This document shows, in pieces, positions 1-9,402 of a stretch of DNA of 64,000 nt; the first letter of the stretch is position 1; the number at the start of each line of letters is the position of its first letter. This DNA is from Natronohydrobacter sp. GTDB lineage: Bacteria > Pseudomonadota > Alphaproteobacteria > Rhodobacterales > Rhodobacteraceae. Below the pieces are notes generated by a model. That model had not been told where the DNA came from, did not search any database, and saw only the letters and a program-made list of their open reading frames with translations. Both the position numbers and the translations under genes were made by a program. Location: contig JAFIEM010000004.1 of NCBI GenBank assembly GCA_020832555.1, positions 18,845 through 82,844 on the forward strand, read 5' to 3'.

Positions 1-123
1 GTGCTGTATGAAGTGCTTCTGGGCGCAGAGCAGGGGCCGCGCTGGGGCAGTTTCATCGCGCTTTATGGTGTGCCGGAAACTGTCGCGCTGATCGAAAAGG
101 GTCTGGCAGGCGAATTGCGCTAG
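1..123 (+). CDS. lysK: Lysine--tRNA ligase, class I (C-terminal fragment)
   Basis: Frame 1 is open from the window edge to a TAG at 121-123 and gives the last 40 residues of a protein whose N-terminus lies outside the window. The tail, with the pieces '[13 protein letters not shown]' and '[12 protein letters not shown]', resembles the C-terminus of the class I (archaeal-type) lysyl-tRNA synthetase found in many alphaproteobacteria, which charges tRNA-Lys in the cytoplasm. Only the tail can be seen, so no catalytic motif (HIGH, KMSKS) can be checked. The gene converges on the CHAD gene, whose stop codon overlaps this one by three bases. The assignment rests on memory of the family's C-terminus and is moderate. 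Confidence 0.6.
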   Translation: MLYEVLLGAEQGPRWGSFIALYGVPETVALIEKGLAGELR

Positions 124-1019
124 GATTTGCGCCAGCGACGCCACCAGCCCTGCCATTGCCGGACAAGGGCTTTGTCGGGCCTGTCCATGATCGGACGGGC
201 CTGATCGAGAGCAGAGCGCGCCAGCTTGTCGCGGCGCGCTGCGGCATGGCGTCGAAACAGGGTGCGGGCGTATTCATCTTCTGACGACAGGTCCGGCAGG
301 GCATCAAGGAAGCAGATCAGCACGTCCAGATCATTGTGATCCCCCAGAGTTTCGGCAAGCGCGTCGATCCGGGCAATGTGGCGGGACATGCGTCTGGGCT
401 TGATCTGCGCCAGAAATCTTGCCTGATACCAGTGGCGCTTGAGCGCCTTGCGCCAGTCGTGGAAGGGTTGCGCATCGCGCTCTGGCGTATATCCGGTCCT
501 GGCGTCTTGCCATGACTTGCGCGCCCGATCCCATGTGCGTTGCAGGCCATTCCAGACAATGTGATTGGCCTTGTCGGACAGGGAAAGTTGCGCAACTTCG
601 CGTTGCAGGGTGCAAAGCGCATCAGCCATCTGCGGCAAGGCCACCTCGCTGATCTCGGTGCTGCGTTGTCTGTGCTCCTCGATCAGATACGCGCGAAGGC
701 CGTAGAAGCGTGAGGGATCGCGCAGCAGTGCAGTAATGGCGTCGAACTGCTCCAGCATCACCTCGGCGTCGCGGGCAGGCGCCAGGCTTTGTGCCGCATC
801 GCGCAGGACAGAGTTGAACGCGTGGAACGCAGGCAAACCGGGGCGTAGCATCTGAATCAGTCCGCGCAATTCCTTGGTGCGTTTGCGCAGGTCATGCAGC
901 GAGGCGTCGGAACCCTTCTCGGTAACCTCTGTCAGCCCGTCTTGCAGACAGTCGTGGAGAACGCGTTCGAGCGCGGCTTTGGTGGACCGGTCAGTGCGGC
1001 GCGCGGCGAGATCTGTCAT
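120..1019 (-). CDS. CHAD domain protein
   Basis: The 299-residue protein is a CHAD domain (conserved histidine alpha-helical domain), a family that binds polyphosphate through basic residues. Visible family signatures are '[15 protein letters not shown]' near the N-terminus, '[14 protein letters not shown]' in the middle, and '[12 protein letters not shown]' toward the end. Many R, K and H residues line the predicted helices. No CYTH domain is fused to it, so this is a stand-alone CHAD protein. The ORF track starts earlier, at 1250, but the extra N-terminus overlaps the divergent secreted-protein gene and is not CHAD-like; I chose the ATG at 1019 (MTDLAARR). The substrate is inferred from the family only. 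Confidence 0.88.
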   Translation of the reverse strand: MTDLAARRTDRSTKAALERVLHDCLQDGLTEVTEKGSDASLHDLRKRTKELRGLIQMLRPGLPAFHAFNSVLRDAAQSLAPARDAEVMLEQFDAITALLRDPSRFYGLRAYLIEEHRQRSTEISEVALPQMADALCTLQREVAQLSLSDKANHIVWNGLQRTWDRARKSWQDARTGYTPERDAQPFHDWRKALKRHWYQARFLAQIKPRRMSRHIARIDALAETLGDHNDLDVLICFLDALPDLSSEDEYARTLFRRHAAARRDKLARSALDQARPIMDRPDKALVRQWQGWWRRWRKS

Positions 1020-1113
1020 GGCAGAAAGATATGGGGGGCGAGACAGACACACAAGCCGGTTGCAAATGATCCGATGCGCAACATGTTTCGTAGAGACAGA
1101 GGGAGGACTGAAC

Positions 1114-1515
1114 ATGCGACCTGCAATCCTGTCTTTCATTCTTGCTTTCGGTCTGGCCTTGCCCGCTCTTGCGCAGGACAACCCCATTGCGAAGGTCATT
1201 TCCGACCAGATTGCCGCCTTGCAGGCGGATGATTTCGAGACAGCGTTCACCTATGCCAGCCCCAAGATAAAGCGCATCTTCGGAACGCCCGAGCGCTTTG
1301 GCCAGATGGTGCGCGAAGGTTATCCGATGGTGCATCGTCCCGCTGAGGTCACTATGCTCGACCAGACCCCCAGCGGTTCGCAGATCATCCAGCGCGTGAT
1401 GATGCGCGATGCAAGCGGTCGTTTGCATATTCTGGCCTATGCCATGGTCGAAACCGAAGAGGGCTGGCAAATCAACGGCGTGCAGATTTTGCGCGCGCCC
1501 GAGGTCGGAGCATAG
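1114..1515 (+). CDS. Secreted DUF4864 protein
   Basis: This small protein of 133 residues begins with a clear Sec signal peptide (MRPAILSFILAFGLALPALA, cleavage after ALA). The mature part is a compact domain of about 110 residues matching DUF4864, an uncharacterised NTF2-like family common in Rhodobacterales. The start at 1114 has GGGAGG about eight bases upstream; the longer ORF-track start at 874 runs into the CHAD gene and is rejected. It is divergent from the CHAD gene, with about 94 bp between the two starts. A periplasmic location is inferred from the signal peptide; function is unknown. Confidence 0.82.
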   Translation: MRPAILSFILAFGLALPALAQDNPIAKVISDQIAALQADDFETAFTYASPKIKRIFGTPERFGQMVREGYPMVHRPAEVTMLDQTPSGSQIIQRVMMRDASGRLHILAYAMVETEEGWQINGVQILRAPEVGA

Positions 1516-1647
1516 GGGCAGCGTGCGCTGACCTCAGCCGGGTTTAACGGCTCATTGCTAAATCTTGTCCGATCCGGAAGACCGGGGCGTTTGGCGCTGT
1601 CTGGTCCTTCCGCAAGGCTCAGATCGAAGGACAAGAGGGTTTTCTCC

Positions 1648-3936
1648 ATGAACATGGCCGTTACTCAGGGGCTGGCGATCATGCCACCACCTTTCTCTGC
1701 CGGGCTGGATGTCTGGTCGCAATCGACAGGCCGTCCGGGCACACCGACCTATGACAGCGCCGGATTTGCGGCTTTTGTTCCAACTGACCCCGATTTCGGC
1801 GGGGCTCTTGAAATCCAGAAAATCTCGGCCACGACCCGTCTGCGCTGGATGGGCGAGGTTCCGATCATGCCGGGCTGCTATCTGCGTATCCGCGCCCGGA
1901 TCAAGGCGATGGGCGGCGTCCTGCCCAATGTTTCTGTCGCGGCTTGGGCGGGCACGGCTGCTGGCGTGCAGGTCGGCGGGATCACGACCACTGGTCCTGT
2001 CACCAGCCTGACCAGCTATGGCTCGATTGTCGAGGTCTCGGCGATTGTGGGCACGGGCGCGCGTCCCGGTGTGGATATGGTCTGGCCCACAAACGTCGCG
2101 ATTGCGCATTTCGGGATTGACCTGACGGGCCCGACAGGCGGCGTTGTGCGGGTCGATGACATCATCATCGAGGACGTGACAAGCTTCTATGCTTCGGATT
2201 TGATTGGTGTGGTCGATGTGCGCGATTACGGCGCTGTGGGCAATGGCAGCACGGATGATCGCCCGGCCTTTGTGGCAGCCATGGCAGCCGCCGGCGGGCG
2301 TCGTCTGATGGTGCCCGAGGGCACATATCTGATCGGGTCTGATCTGACGATCACAACGCCTGTGATTTTTCGCGGCACGCTAAGCATGGCTGAAAGTGTC
2401 GTGTTGATCCTGCGCGAGAATTTCGATTATCCCAGCTATCTTGCGGCTTTCGGCAATTCCGAGACCGGGTTTCGCAAGGGTCTGCAAGCGCTTTTCCATT
2501 CGTCGCAGCATGTGAATTTCGATCTGAAGGGCCGTCGCGTCACGCTGAGCGCACCAGTCGATGTGCGCGCGCTGGTGGGATTTGACGATATCACGACGCG
2601 CAGGATGCTGAGCAATGGTGTGCTTGATGCCCAAGAGTCGACAGACTGGAATACGGTCACGGTGACGCGGACAGCGACCTACAATGTTTCCAATCAGACG
2701 CGCCTCGAGGGGATCTCCAATGTTTCAGGCGTACCGGTCGGTGCGCGTGTGTCCGGCGTCGGTGTCGGGCGCGAAGTGTATGTGCGTAGCCGCAGCATCT
2801 CGAACAGCCGTGTAACTCTGAGCCAGCCTTTGTTTGGCGGGTCTGGCACCCAGAGCTATACTTTCGAGCGTTATCAGTACATGCTTGATTTTTCCGGATT
2901 TTCAAGCTTTCGCAATTTCGAGATGCGCAATGTTGAATTGCGCTGCCGGGGGCGGTGTTCTGCGGTCATGCTGCCCGAGGACGGGCGCATCTTCCGTTTC
3001 CTTGGGTGTCAGTTTGAGCGCCCCCGCGACAGGGCCATCACATCTATCGGGGGGGGCTGTCAGGGCATGTGGATCGAATCCTGCCAGTTTGAAAGCTCGC
3101 AGCAACCTCTGAATGCGCAGGATCGAACGGTGATTGCCTTCAACGTCAACAGCAACGACGCGAAGATCCGCAACAACCGGGCTGTGCTCTGGGCGCATTT
3201 CGGGATTCTTGCGGGTTCTGGCCACCTGATTTCGGGCAATCATTTCTTTCAGGGGGATACACAGAACCTCGGGGTTCGGCAGGCCGGGCTGATCCTGACA
3301 AACAAGAATTGCACGACCAGCTTCTCGGGCAACTATGTAGACAACTGTTTTCTGGAACTGACCAACGAGTATGATGCCCAGCCAGCACATAGTAGCGGGT
3401 TTTCATTCGGTGGGCTGACAGTCGACGGGAATATCTTCTTTGCGATCAATGTCGCGAGTTCATTCAATTTCATTGTTGTCCGACCGTTTGGGCCGGGTCA
3501 TTTCCTGCAGGGGCTGCATGTCAATGGCAACGTCTTCCGCACGGTCGGGTCGCGCATCGCAAGGGCCGAAAGGGTCGACACGACCTTTGCCTCGCTTGCC
3601 TCCAATCGTTTCCGCAATGTCATTTTCGAGAACAATGCCTATAACGGGATTGATTTCCCTGCGGAAAGCCCCGCTGTCATAGTTCATGACCAGAATACAG
3701 AGGCGACGAACTGGACAGTGGGCACAGGGGGCAAGTTACCCTTTGGTGGCTTTGCTCGGACTGTGACATCTGTGGTTATGGAAGGTCCGGCGCGCGACAG
3801 CGGCAATTCAACCCGCTATGACATGCCCTTCGCCGAGGTCCAGCAGGGGGCTAATAACAATCAGGTCCGATTGCGCTGGCCGCAGGCCATGCGGGGTCGG
3901 GCGCTGGTCACTGTCAGGGTTGACCGACCGATCTGA
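1648..3936 (+). CDS. Pectate-lyase-superfamily parallel beta-helix protein
   Basis: The 762-residue protein has an N-terminal carbohydrate-binding-like beta domain (about residues 1-185), then the classic entry motif of the pectate lyase superfamily/GH28-related fold, 'VRDYGAVGNGSTDDRPAF', at about 190-207, followed by a long stretch of short beta repeats rich in N, G and V. This layout is shared with phage tail spikes and with polysaccharide lyases or hydrolases. No signal peptide is seen and catalytic residues cannot be placed from sequence. The start at 1648 was chosen because the protein becomes family-like there; 'ACAAGAGGG' lies upstream. Homologous single genes occur in other roseobacters. 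A strong hairpin terminator follows. It could act on the cell's own exopolysaccharide; that is inference. Confidence 0.75.
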   Translation: MNMAVTQGLAIMPPPFSAGLDVWSQSTGRPGTPTYDSAGFAAFVPTDPDFGGALEIQKISATTRLRWMGEVPIMPGCYLRIRARIKAMGGVLPNVSVAAWAGTAAGVQVGGITTTGPVTSLTSYGSIVEVSAIVGTGARPGVDMVWPTNVAIAHFGIDLTGPTGGVVRVDDIIIEDVTSFYASDLIGVVDVRDYGAVGNGSTDDRPAFVAAMAAAGGRRLMVPEGTYLIGSDLTITTPVIFRGTLSMAESVVLILRENFDYPSYLAAFGNSETGFRKGLQALFHSSQHVNFDLKGRRVTLSAPVDVRALVGFDDITTRRMLSNGVLDAQESTDWNTVTVTRTATYNVSNQTRLEGISNVSGVPVGARVSGVGVGREVYVRSRSISNSRVTLSQPLFGGSGTQSYTFERYQYMLDFSGFSSFRNFEMRNVELRCRGRCSAVMLPEDGRIFRFLGCQFERPRDRAITSIGGGCQGMWIESCQFESSQQPLNAQDRTVIAFNVNSNDAKIRNNRAVLWAHFGILAGSGHLISGNHFFQGDTQNLGVRQAGLILTNKNCTTSFSGNYVDNCFLELTNEYDAQPAHSSGFSFGGLTVDGNIFFAINVASSFNFIVVRPFGPGHFLQGLHVNGNVFRTVGSRIARAERVDTTFASLASNRFRNVIFENNAYNGIDFPAESPAVIVHDQNTEATNWTVGTGGKLPFGGFARTVTSVVMEGPARDSGNSTRYDMPFAEVQQGANNNQVRLRWPQAMRGRALVTVRVDRPI

Positions 3937-3960
3937 GCATTTGCAATCCCGTGCCGCAAG

Positions 3961-3988
3961 CGCGCCATCCTTTCGGATGGCGCGTTTT
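3961..3988 (+). terminator. Intrinsic terminator after the beta-helix gene
   Basis: A perfect 10-bp stem (CGCGCCATCC / GGATGGCGCG) closes a TTTC loop and is followed by TTTT. It lies 24 bp after the stop codon of the beta-helix gene. Confidence 0.85.
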
Positions 3989-4498
3989 CGCATGCGCTCA
4001 GGTTGCAGCCCGTCGCGGCCAGCATGCTGTCACGTTTCCCTTCGATGCAAGGACGCGCATGGCACCTGTTCTTGATCAGAAATTGTACGTTGGCAGATGA
4101 GAACGGAGCCGGGTTGGAATCGCTCCGAATCAGTTTGTGTCGCTGTGCCGCGGTCAGGCTTTACGAAAGTTTCGCGGCGTGTTTGCGCTGCCATCCATTC
4201 TGGTTCCTCGGTGCCTTGTCGGCATGATCCGAATGGTCGTCACTTCGTGCTGGCTTCGAAAGTCCATGTTTTTCCACAAAATCTGCACTGCAGCGAAAAT
4301 TTATTGACCAAATTTACATATGTTTTGTGAAGTAATTTACAGAAAAATCGTTATTTTAAAAAATGTTACCCATTTCTTGACGATTGTGCTACAAGTTCGC
4401 AGGGGAAGTGTGACGCTGCGTAATTTGCGTCGGGAAATCTTTGGGGGGATGGTTGGGCGTCAGGCGTCAATGCATCCCCTGCCACTGGAGGAGTATTC
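3989..4498. other. Intergenic region before acs, 5' part featureless, 3' part AT-rich leader/promoter
   Basis: About 510 bp hold no supportable gene; the listed ORFs here have no RBS and unlikely composition. The last 200 bp are clearly AT-rich compared with the neighbours (4270-4390, with runs such as TTATTTTAAAAAATG), which fits a promoter and upstream activator zone for acs. A TTGACG hexamer lies at 4377-4382, but no convincing -10 element sits at the right distance. The long leader suggests that acs is regulated. Confidence 0.4.
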
Positions 4499-6445
4499 AT
4501 GTCCGATCTTTATCCTGCATCTGATGAGTTTGTCGCCAATGCGCATGTCGACGCGGCGAAATACGAAGAGATGTACGCGGCGTCCATTGCCGACCCGGAA
4601 GCGTTCTGGGGGGAGCAGGGCAAGCGCATCGACTGGATCAAGCCCTACAGCAAGGTCAAGAACACGTCTTTTGCGCCCGGCAATATCAGCATCAACTGGT
4701 TTGAAGACGGCACCTTGAATGTCTCGGCCAATTGCATTGACCGCCATATCGCCAAGCGTGGCGATCAGACTGCGATCATCTGGGAGCCGGACGAAACCAC
4801 GACGCCTGCCAAGCACATCACTTACCGCGAATTGCTGGAGCAGACCTGCCGCATGGCCAATGTGCTGAAAGCACAGGGTGTAGGCAAGGGTGACCGGGTG
4901 GTGCTCTATCTGCCGATGATCCCCGAGGCTGCCTATGCGATGCTGGCCTGTGCGCGGATCGGCGCAATTCATTCCATCGTTTTCGCAGGCTTCTCGCCAG
5001 ATGCCTTGGCAGACCGGATCAACGGGTCCGAAGCCAAGGCGGTGATCACTGCCGATTTCGCGCCGCGTGGCGGGCGCCGCACGCCGCTCAAGAGCAACAC
5101 GGACAAGGCGCTGCAGCATTGCTCGGACAAGGTGAAATGCCTTGTGGTCAAGCATACTGGCGATCAGACAACCTGGATTGACGGGCGCGATGTGGATGTG
5201 AAGGCTGAAATGGCCGCCGCCAGCACGGATTGCGCCCCGGTCGAGATGGGCGCGGAAGATCCGTTGTTCATTCTCTATACCTCAGGCTCGACCGGCAAAC
5301 CCAAGGGCGTGGTGCACACCTCGGGCGGCTATCTGGTCTATGCCTCGATGACGCAGCAATACACGTTCGACTATCACGATGGCGATGTGTTCTGGTGCAC
5401 CGCCGATGTGGGTTGGGTGACAGGGCACAGCTACATCATCTATGGACCGCTTGCGAATGGCGCGACGACACTGATGTTCGAGGGCGTGCCGACCTATCCC
5501 GATGCAGGCCGGTTCTGGGAAGTCTGCGCCAAGCACAAGGTCAACCAGTTCTACACGGCACCCACGGCGATCCGTGCGCTGATGGGGCAGGGGACAGAGT
5601 GGGTTGAAAAGCATGACCTGTCCTCGCTGAAACTGCTGGGTTCGGTGGGTGAGCCGATCAACCCGGAGGCCTGGAACTGGTACAATACCCATGTTGGCAA
5701 AGGGAAATGCCCCATTGTCGATACGTTCTGGCAGACCGAGACCGGCGGGCACATGATCACCTCGCTGCCGGGCGCGATCCCCAACAAGCCCGGTTCGGCA
5801 ACAAAGCCGTTTTTCGGCGTGCAGCCCGTTGTTCTGGATGCGGCAACAGCCGAGGTGCAGTCTGAAACCAAGGCCGAAGGCGTGCTGTGCATCAAGGACA
5901 GCTGGCCCGGTCAGATGCGCACGCTCTGGGGGGATCACGCCCGTTTCGAGGAAGCCTATTTCAGCCAGTACAAGGGCTATTACTTCACTGGTGACGGCTG
6001 CCGTCGTGATGAGGATGGCTATTACTGGATCACGGGCCGGGTTGATGATGTGATCAACGTCTCCGGGCACCGGATGGGCACGGCAGAGGTTGAATCGGCG
6101 CTCGTCGCGCATGAAGCGGTGGCCGAGGCGGCCGTGGTGGGCTACCCGCATGACATCAAGGGGCAGGGTATCTATGCCTATGTCACGCTGATGAACGGGG
6201 TCGAGCCGTCGGATGATCTGCGCAAGGAACTGGTGAAATGGGTGCGTCAGGAAATCGGGCCGATTGCCAGCCCTGATCTGATCCAGTGGGCGCCTGGCCT
6301 GCCCAAGACCCGTTCGGGCAAGATCATGCGCCGTATCCTGCGCAAGATCGCAGAGAACGATTTCGGAGCTTTGGGCGATACTTCGACGCTGGCGGAACCG
6401 GCGGTCGTTGACGACCTGATCGAAAACCGCATGAACCGGGCCTGA
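4499..6445 (+). CDS. acs: Acetyl-coenzyme A synthetase
   Basis: The 648-residue protein has the normal length and motifs of AMP-forming acetyl-CoA synthetase, which converts acetate, ATP and CoA to acetyl-CoA, AMP and PPi in the cytoplasm. Seen in order: the P-loop-like '[15 protein letters not shown]' (about 260-274), '[11 protein letters not shown]' (about 410), the hinge region '[19 protein letters not shown]', and the C-terminal '[13 protein letters not shown]', whose lysine is the known site of regulatory acetylation in this family. GGAGGAG precedes the ATG by six bases. adk follows after 5 bp and probably shares the transcript. The symporter genes further on could supply acetate or another short organic acid. 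Confidence 0.97.
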   Translation: MSDLYPASDEFVANAHVDAAKYEEMYAASIADPEAFWGEQGKRIDWIKPYSKVKNTSFAPGNISINWFEDGTLNVSANCIDRHIAKRGDQTAIIWEPDETTTPAKHITYRELLEQTCRMANVLKAQGVGKGDRVVLYLPMIPEAAYAMLACARIGAIHSIVFAGFSPDALADRINGSEAKAVITADFAPRGGRRTPLKSNTDKALQHCSDKVKCLVVKHTGDQTTWIDGRDVDVKAEMAAASTDCAPVEMGAEDPLFILYTSGSTGKPKGVVHTSGGYLVYASMTQQYTFDYHDGDVFWCTADVGWVTGHSYIIYGPLANGATTLMFEGVPTYPDAGRFWEVCAKHKVNQFYTAPTAIRALMGQGTEWVEKHDLSSLKLLGSVGEPINPEAWNWYNTHVGKGKCPIVDTFWQTETGGHMITSLPGAIPNKPGSATKPFFGVQPVVLDAATAEVQSETKAEGVLCIKDSWPGQMRTLWGDHARFEEAYFSQYKGYYFTGDGCRRDEDGYYWITGRVDDVINVSGHRMGTAEVESALVAHEAVAEAAVVGYPHDIKGQGIYAYVTLMNGVEPSDDLRKELVKWVRQEIGPIASPDLIQWAPGLPKTRSGKIMRRILRKIAENDFGALGDTSTLAEPAVVDDLIENRMNRA

Positions 6446-6450
6446 ACAGG

Positions 6451-7131
6451 ATGAGCGAGACAATGACAAAATCCGCTGTTCTGATCCTGCTTGGCCCTCC
6501 GGGGGCAGGCAAGGGCACCCAAGCGCGTATGCTGGAAGAGAAATTCGGTCTGGTGCAATTGTCGACGGGCGACCTGCTGCGTGCGGCGGTCGCTGCTGGG
6601 ACAGAGGCCGGCAAAGCCGCGCAGGAGGTCATGTCCGCCGGTGGTCTGGTCAGCGACGAGATCGTTCTGGCAATCTTGAAAGACCGCATGGCCGAGCCGG
6701 ATACCGCGAAAGGTGTCATCCTTGACGGTTTTCCGCGTACGGAAGGGCAGGCCGCGGCGCTTGACGACCTGCTGGCGGCACAAGGCCAGAGCATTGGTGC
6801 TGCCATTTCGCTGGATGTCGATGACGCCGCCATGATTGAGCGTGTGTCGGGCCGCTATACCTGCGCCAACTGTGGTGAGGGCTATCACGACAGCTTCAAG
6901 CAGCCAGCGGTTGCAGGCGTGTGCGACAAGTGTGGCAGCACCGAGTTCAAGCGCCGGGCAGACGACAATGCGGAAACCGTCAGTGCGCGGCTGGAAGCCT
7001 ATCACGCGCAGACCGCACCATTGATCAGTTACTATGAGGGCAAAGGCGTGCTGAGCCGCGTTGATGCCATGGGCCAGATCGACCGCGTTGCGGCAGATCT
7101 GGCCCAAATCGTCACGCAAGTGACGAACTAG
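6451..7131 (+). CDS. adk: Adenylate kinase with zinc-type LID
   Basis: The 226-residue protein catalyses ATP + AMP = 2 ADP. It has the P-loop 'GPPGAGKGTQA' near residue 14, the AMP-binding 'STGDLLRAAV', 'DGFPRTEGQA', and a LID domain with four cysteines (CANC ... CDKC) that should bind zinc; this is the long-LID form. An in-frame ATG at 6463 (MTKSAVL) is an alternative start, since the RBS is weak at both. Position right after acs is functionally sensible: Acs releases AMP, which Adk recycles. Rhodobacterales also carry an adk in the ribosomal protein operon, so this may be a second copy; that cannot be checked here. Confidence 0.95.
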   Translation: MSETMTKSAVLILLGPPGAGKGTQARMLEEKFGLVQLSTGDLLRAAVAAGTEAGKAAQEVMSAGGLVSDEIVLAILKDRMAEPDTAKGVILDGFPRTEGQAAALDDLLAAQGQSIGAAISLDVDDAAMIERVSGRYTCANCGEGYHDSFKQPAVAGVCDKCGSTEFKRRADDNAETVSARLEAYHAQTAPLISYYEGKGVLSRVDAMGQIDRVAADLAQIVTQVTN

Positions 7132-7136
7132 AGTTC

Positions 7137-7168
7137 CGGGCAACCGGTTTGGCACCCACCGGTGCCCG
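7137..7168 (+). terminator. Hairpin after adk, possible terminator
   Basis: CGGGC(A)ACCGGT pairs with ACCGGTGCCCG (11 bp, one bulged A, 9-nt loop). No T-run follows, so it may be a weak terminator or an mRNA-stabilising structure between acs-adk and the symporter genes. Confidence 0.45.
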
Positions 7169-7284
7169 AATGCAGTTCCTGCACAGCGCAGGGCTGCAAA
7201 CACCCTCGGCTTGCGTCGTGGGTGGCAAGGAGAGGAAGCTGTTCCGCTTTGGGACAGCACAGGAGGAAAACTGGGAGACGTCAC

Positions 7285-7539
7285 ATGTCAGACAAGTCGA
7301 CAGACGCCTACTGGAAGGCCAATGTGCGCATCATCACCATCTGCATGGTGATCTGGGCGCTGGTGTCCTTCGGGTTTGGTATCGTATTTCGCCCGCTTCT
7401 GGCGGGTATTCCGATCGGAGGAACCGATCTGGGGTTCTGGTTCGCGCAGCAGGGGTCGATGCTGACCTTCATCGCTCTGATCTTTTATTACCGCTCTTAC
7501 ATGAACAAACTCGACAAAGAGTTTGGCGTGGAAGAGTGA
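7285..7539 (+). CDS. DUF4212 small membrane subunit of sodium/solute symporter
   Basis: The protein has 84 residues and two hydrophobic segments (about 15-37 and 50-68), ending in a charged tail. It matches the DUF4212 family, small proteins encoded directly before a VC_2705-type sodium/solute symporter and thought to be its accessory subunit. The start at 7285 has GGGAG about nine bases upstream; the ORF-track start at 7162 adds a non-conserved leader. The stop codon lies 12 bp before the symporter gene, indicating one operon. Confidence 0.88.
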   Translation: MSDKSTDAYWKANVRIITICMVIWALVSFGFGIVFRPLLAGIPIGGTDLGFWFAQQGSMLTFIALIFYYRSYMNKLDKEFGVEE

Positions 7540-7551
7540 GGGGGATAATCC

Positions 7552-9318
7552 ATGGATCAGTATATTCTTAACCTGATTTTCGTGGGCGGTTCATTCGCCC
7601 TCTATATCGGGATCGCGATCTGGGCCCGCGCTGGCTCGACCTCGGACTTCTACGCGGCTTCGCGTGGCGTCAACCCGGTTGTCAACGGTGCCGCAACTGC
7701 GGCTGACTGGATGTCGGCGGCCTCCTTTATCTCGATGGCCGGTCTGATTGCGGCTGTCGGCTATGGCAACTCGACCTTCCTGATGGGCTGGACGGGCGGC
7801 TATGTGCTTCTGGCCATGCTTCTTGCACCCTATCTGCGCAAGTTCGGCCGCTTCACTGTGCCTGACTTCATCGGCGACCGTTTCTACAGCCAGACCGCGC
7901 GTCTGGTGGCAGTTATCTCGCTGCTGATCATCTCGATCACCTACGTTATCGGGCAGATGACCGGGGCCGCCGTCGCCTTCTCGCGCTTCCTGGAAGTGAC
8001 GAACCAGACGGGCCTGTTCATCGCATCGGGCGTCGTGTTCTGCTATGCCGTTCTTGGCGGCATGAAGGGCATCACCTACACCCAGCTTGCACAGTATGTC
8101 GTGCTGATCATCGCCTATACCATCCCGGCGGTCTTCATCTCGTTCCAGCTGACCGGCAATCCGATCCCGCAGCTTGGCCTCTGGAGCACGCACACAGGTT
8201 CGGGTGAGCCGCTTCTTGCGACGCTGAACTCCGTCCTGATGGATCTCGGCTTCAACGACTACACCGGCAACCATGGCTCGACCTTCAACATGGTTCTGTT
8301 TACCATGTCGCTGATGGTTGGCACCGCCGGTTTGCCTCACGTCATCATCCGCTTCTTCACCGTGCCGCGCGTGGCTGATGCCCGTACTTCGGCTGGCTGG
8401 GCGCTGGTGTTCATCGCGCTGCTCTACACGGTCGCTCCGGCTGTGGGTGCCATGGCGCGCCTGAACATCATCACGACCCTCTGGCCGCAGGGCATTGAAG
8501 GCGAGCCTCTGGCATTCGACGCCAAGCCCGACTGGATGCTGAACTGGGAACGTACGGGTCTGCTGCGCTTTGAAGACAAGAACGGCGATGGCCTGATCCA
8601 GTACTACAACCAGGCGAATCCGCCCGCCCGCGCGATCGAAGAGGGCTGGGAAGGCAACGAGATGGTGCTGTTCAACAACGACATCCTCGTTCTGGCCAAT
8701 CCCGAGATTGCACAGCTTCCAGGCTGGGTGATCGGTCTGATCGCGGCAGGTGGTCTTGCGGCTGCTCTGTCCACGGCGGCTGGTCTGCTGCTGGCCATCT
8801 CTTCGGCTGTGTCGCATGACTTGCTCAAGAAGATGATCATGCCGCAGATCTCGGAAAAGGCCGAGCTGATGGCCGCGCGCGTCTCGATGGCCTTTGCCAT
8901 TGCGCTTGCGACATGGTTGGGCCTCAACCCTCCGGGCTTTGCCGCGCAGGTGGTGGCTCTGGCCTTCGGTCTGGCGGCTGCATCGCTCTTCCCGGCGATC
9001 ATGATGGGCATCTTCTCGAAGAAGATGAACTCGACGGGTGCCATCGTGGGGATGCTGGTCGGTCTGCTTTCGACCGTGCTTTACATCTTCACCTATCTGG
9101 GCTGGTTCTTCATCCCCGGCACCAACATGCTGGCCAACACGCCTGACAACTGGCTGTTTGGCATCTCGCCGCTGTCCTTCGGGACTGTGGGTGCGGCCCT
9201 GAACTTCGCAGCGGCCTACATCACGCTGTCGATGACCAAGGAAGCGCCTGCCGAAATCCAGGAACTGGTCGAGTCGATCCGTGTGCCGAAAGGTGCCGGC
9301 GCGGCGGTCGATCACTGA
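7552..9318 (+). CDS. Sodium/solute symporter (SSF, VC_2705/ActP-like)
   Basis: The 588-residue integral membrane protein has about 13 predicted transmembrane segments and the SSF family core, including 'AADWMSAASFISMAGLI' (about 57-73) and 'GTAGLPHVIIRFFTVP'. It belongs to the branch paired with DUF4212, related to the acetate permease ActP, so acetate or another small organic anion is a likely substrate. A hydrophilic loop at about 340-365 contains 'DKNGDGLIQYYN', a calcium EF-hand-like loop that I recall as typical of this subfamily. GAGGGGG precedes the ATG. The genes downstream are regulators, which fits a transport-and-sensing unit. Confidence 0.92.
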   Translation: MDQYILNLIFVGGSFALYIGIAIWARAGSTSDFYAASRGVNPVVNGAATAADWMSAASFISMAGLIAAVGYGNSTFLMGWTGGYVLLAMLLAPYLRKFGRFTVPDFIGDRFYSQTARLVAVISLLIISITYVIGQMTGAAVAFSRFLEVTNQTGLFIASGVVFCYAVLGGMKGITYTQLAQYVVLIIAYTIPAVFISFQLTGNPIPQLGLWSTHTGSGEPLLATLNSVLMDLGFNDYTGNHGSTFNMVLFTMSLMVGTAGLPHVIIRFFTVPRVADARTSAGWALVFIALLYTVAPAVGAMARLNIITTLWPQGIEGEPLAFDAKPDWMLNWERTGLLRFEDKNGDGLIQYYNQANPPARAIEEGWEGNEMVLFNNDILVLANPEIAQLPGWVIGLIAAGGLAAALSTAAGLLLAISSAVSHDLLKKMIMPQISEKAELMAARVSMAFAIALATWLGLNPPGFAAQVVALAFGLAAASLFPAIMMGIFSKKMNSTGAIVGMLVGLLSTVLYIFTYLGWFFIPGTNMLANTPDNWLFGISPLSFGTVGAALNFAAAYITLSMTKEAPAEIQELVESIRVPKGAGAAVDH

Positions 9319-9336
9319 TCTGGCGCAAGGAAACTG

Positions 9337-9365
9337 GCCTGTCCCCGTGCTAACCGGGGGCAGGC
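9337..9365 (+). terminator. Hairpin after symporter gene
   Basis: GCCTGTCCCCG pairs with CGGGGGCAGGC (11 bp with one G-T wobble, 7-nt loop). No T-run follows, so read-through into the next gene is likely. Confidence 0.45.
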
Positions 9366-9402
9366 TGCCCAATCCCGGGCCGTCAGATCAGGATATCAGG
9401 AC

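Noticed and set aside
4003-4330. Small plus-strand ORFs in the acs upstream region
   Set aside because: No RBS, no resemblance to known proteins, and AT-rich promoter-like sequence at the 3' end.
7591-9372. 593-aa minus-strand ORF opposite the symporter
   Set aside because: It is the antisense shadow of a high-GC membrane-protein gene; composition is rich in R, H and Q with no domain.
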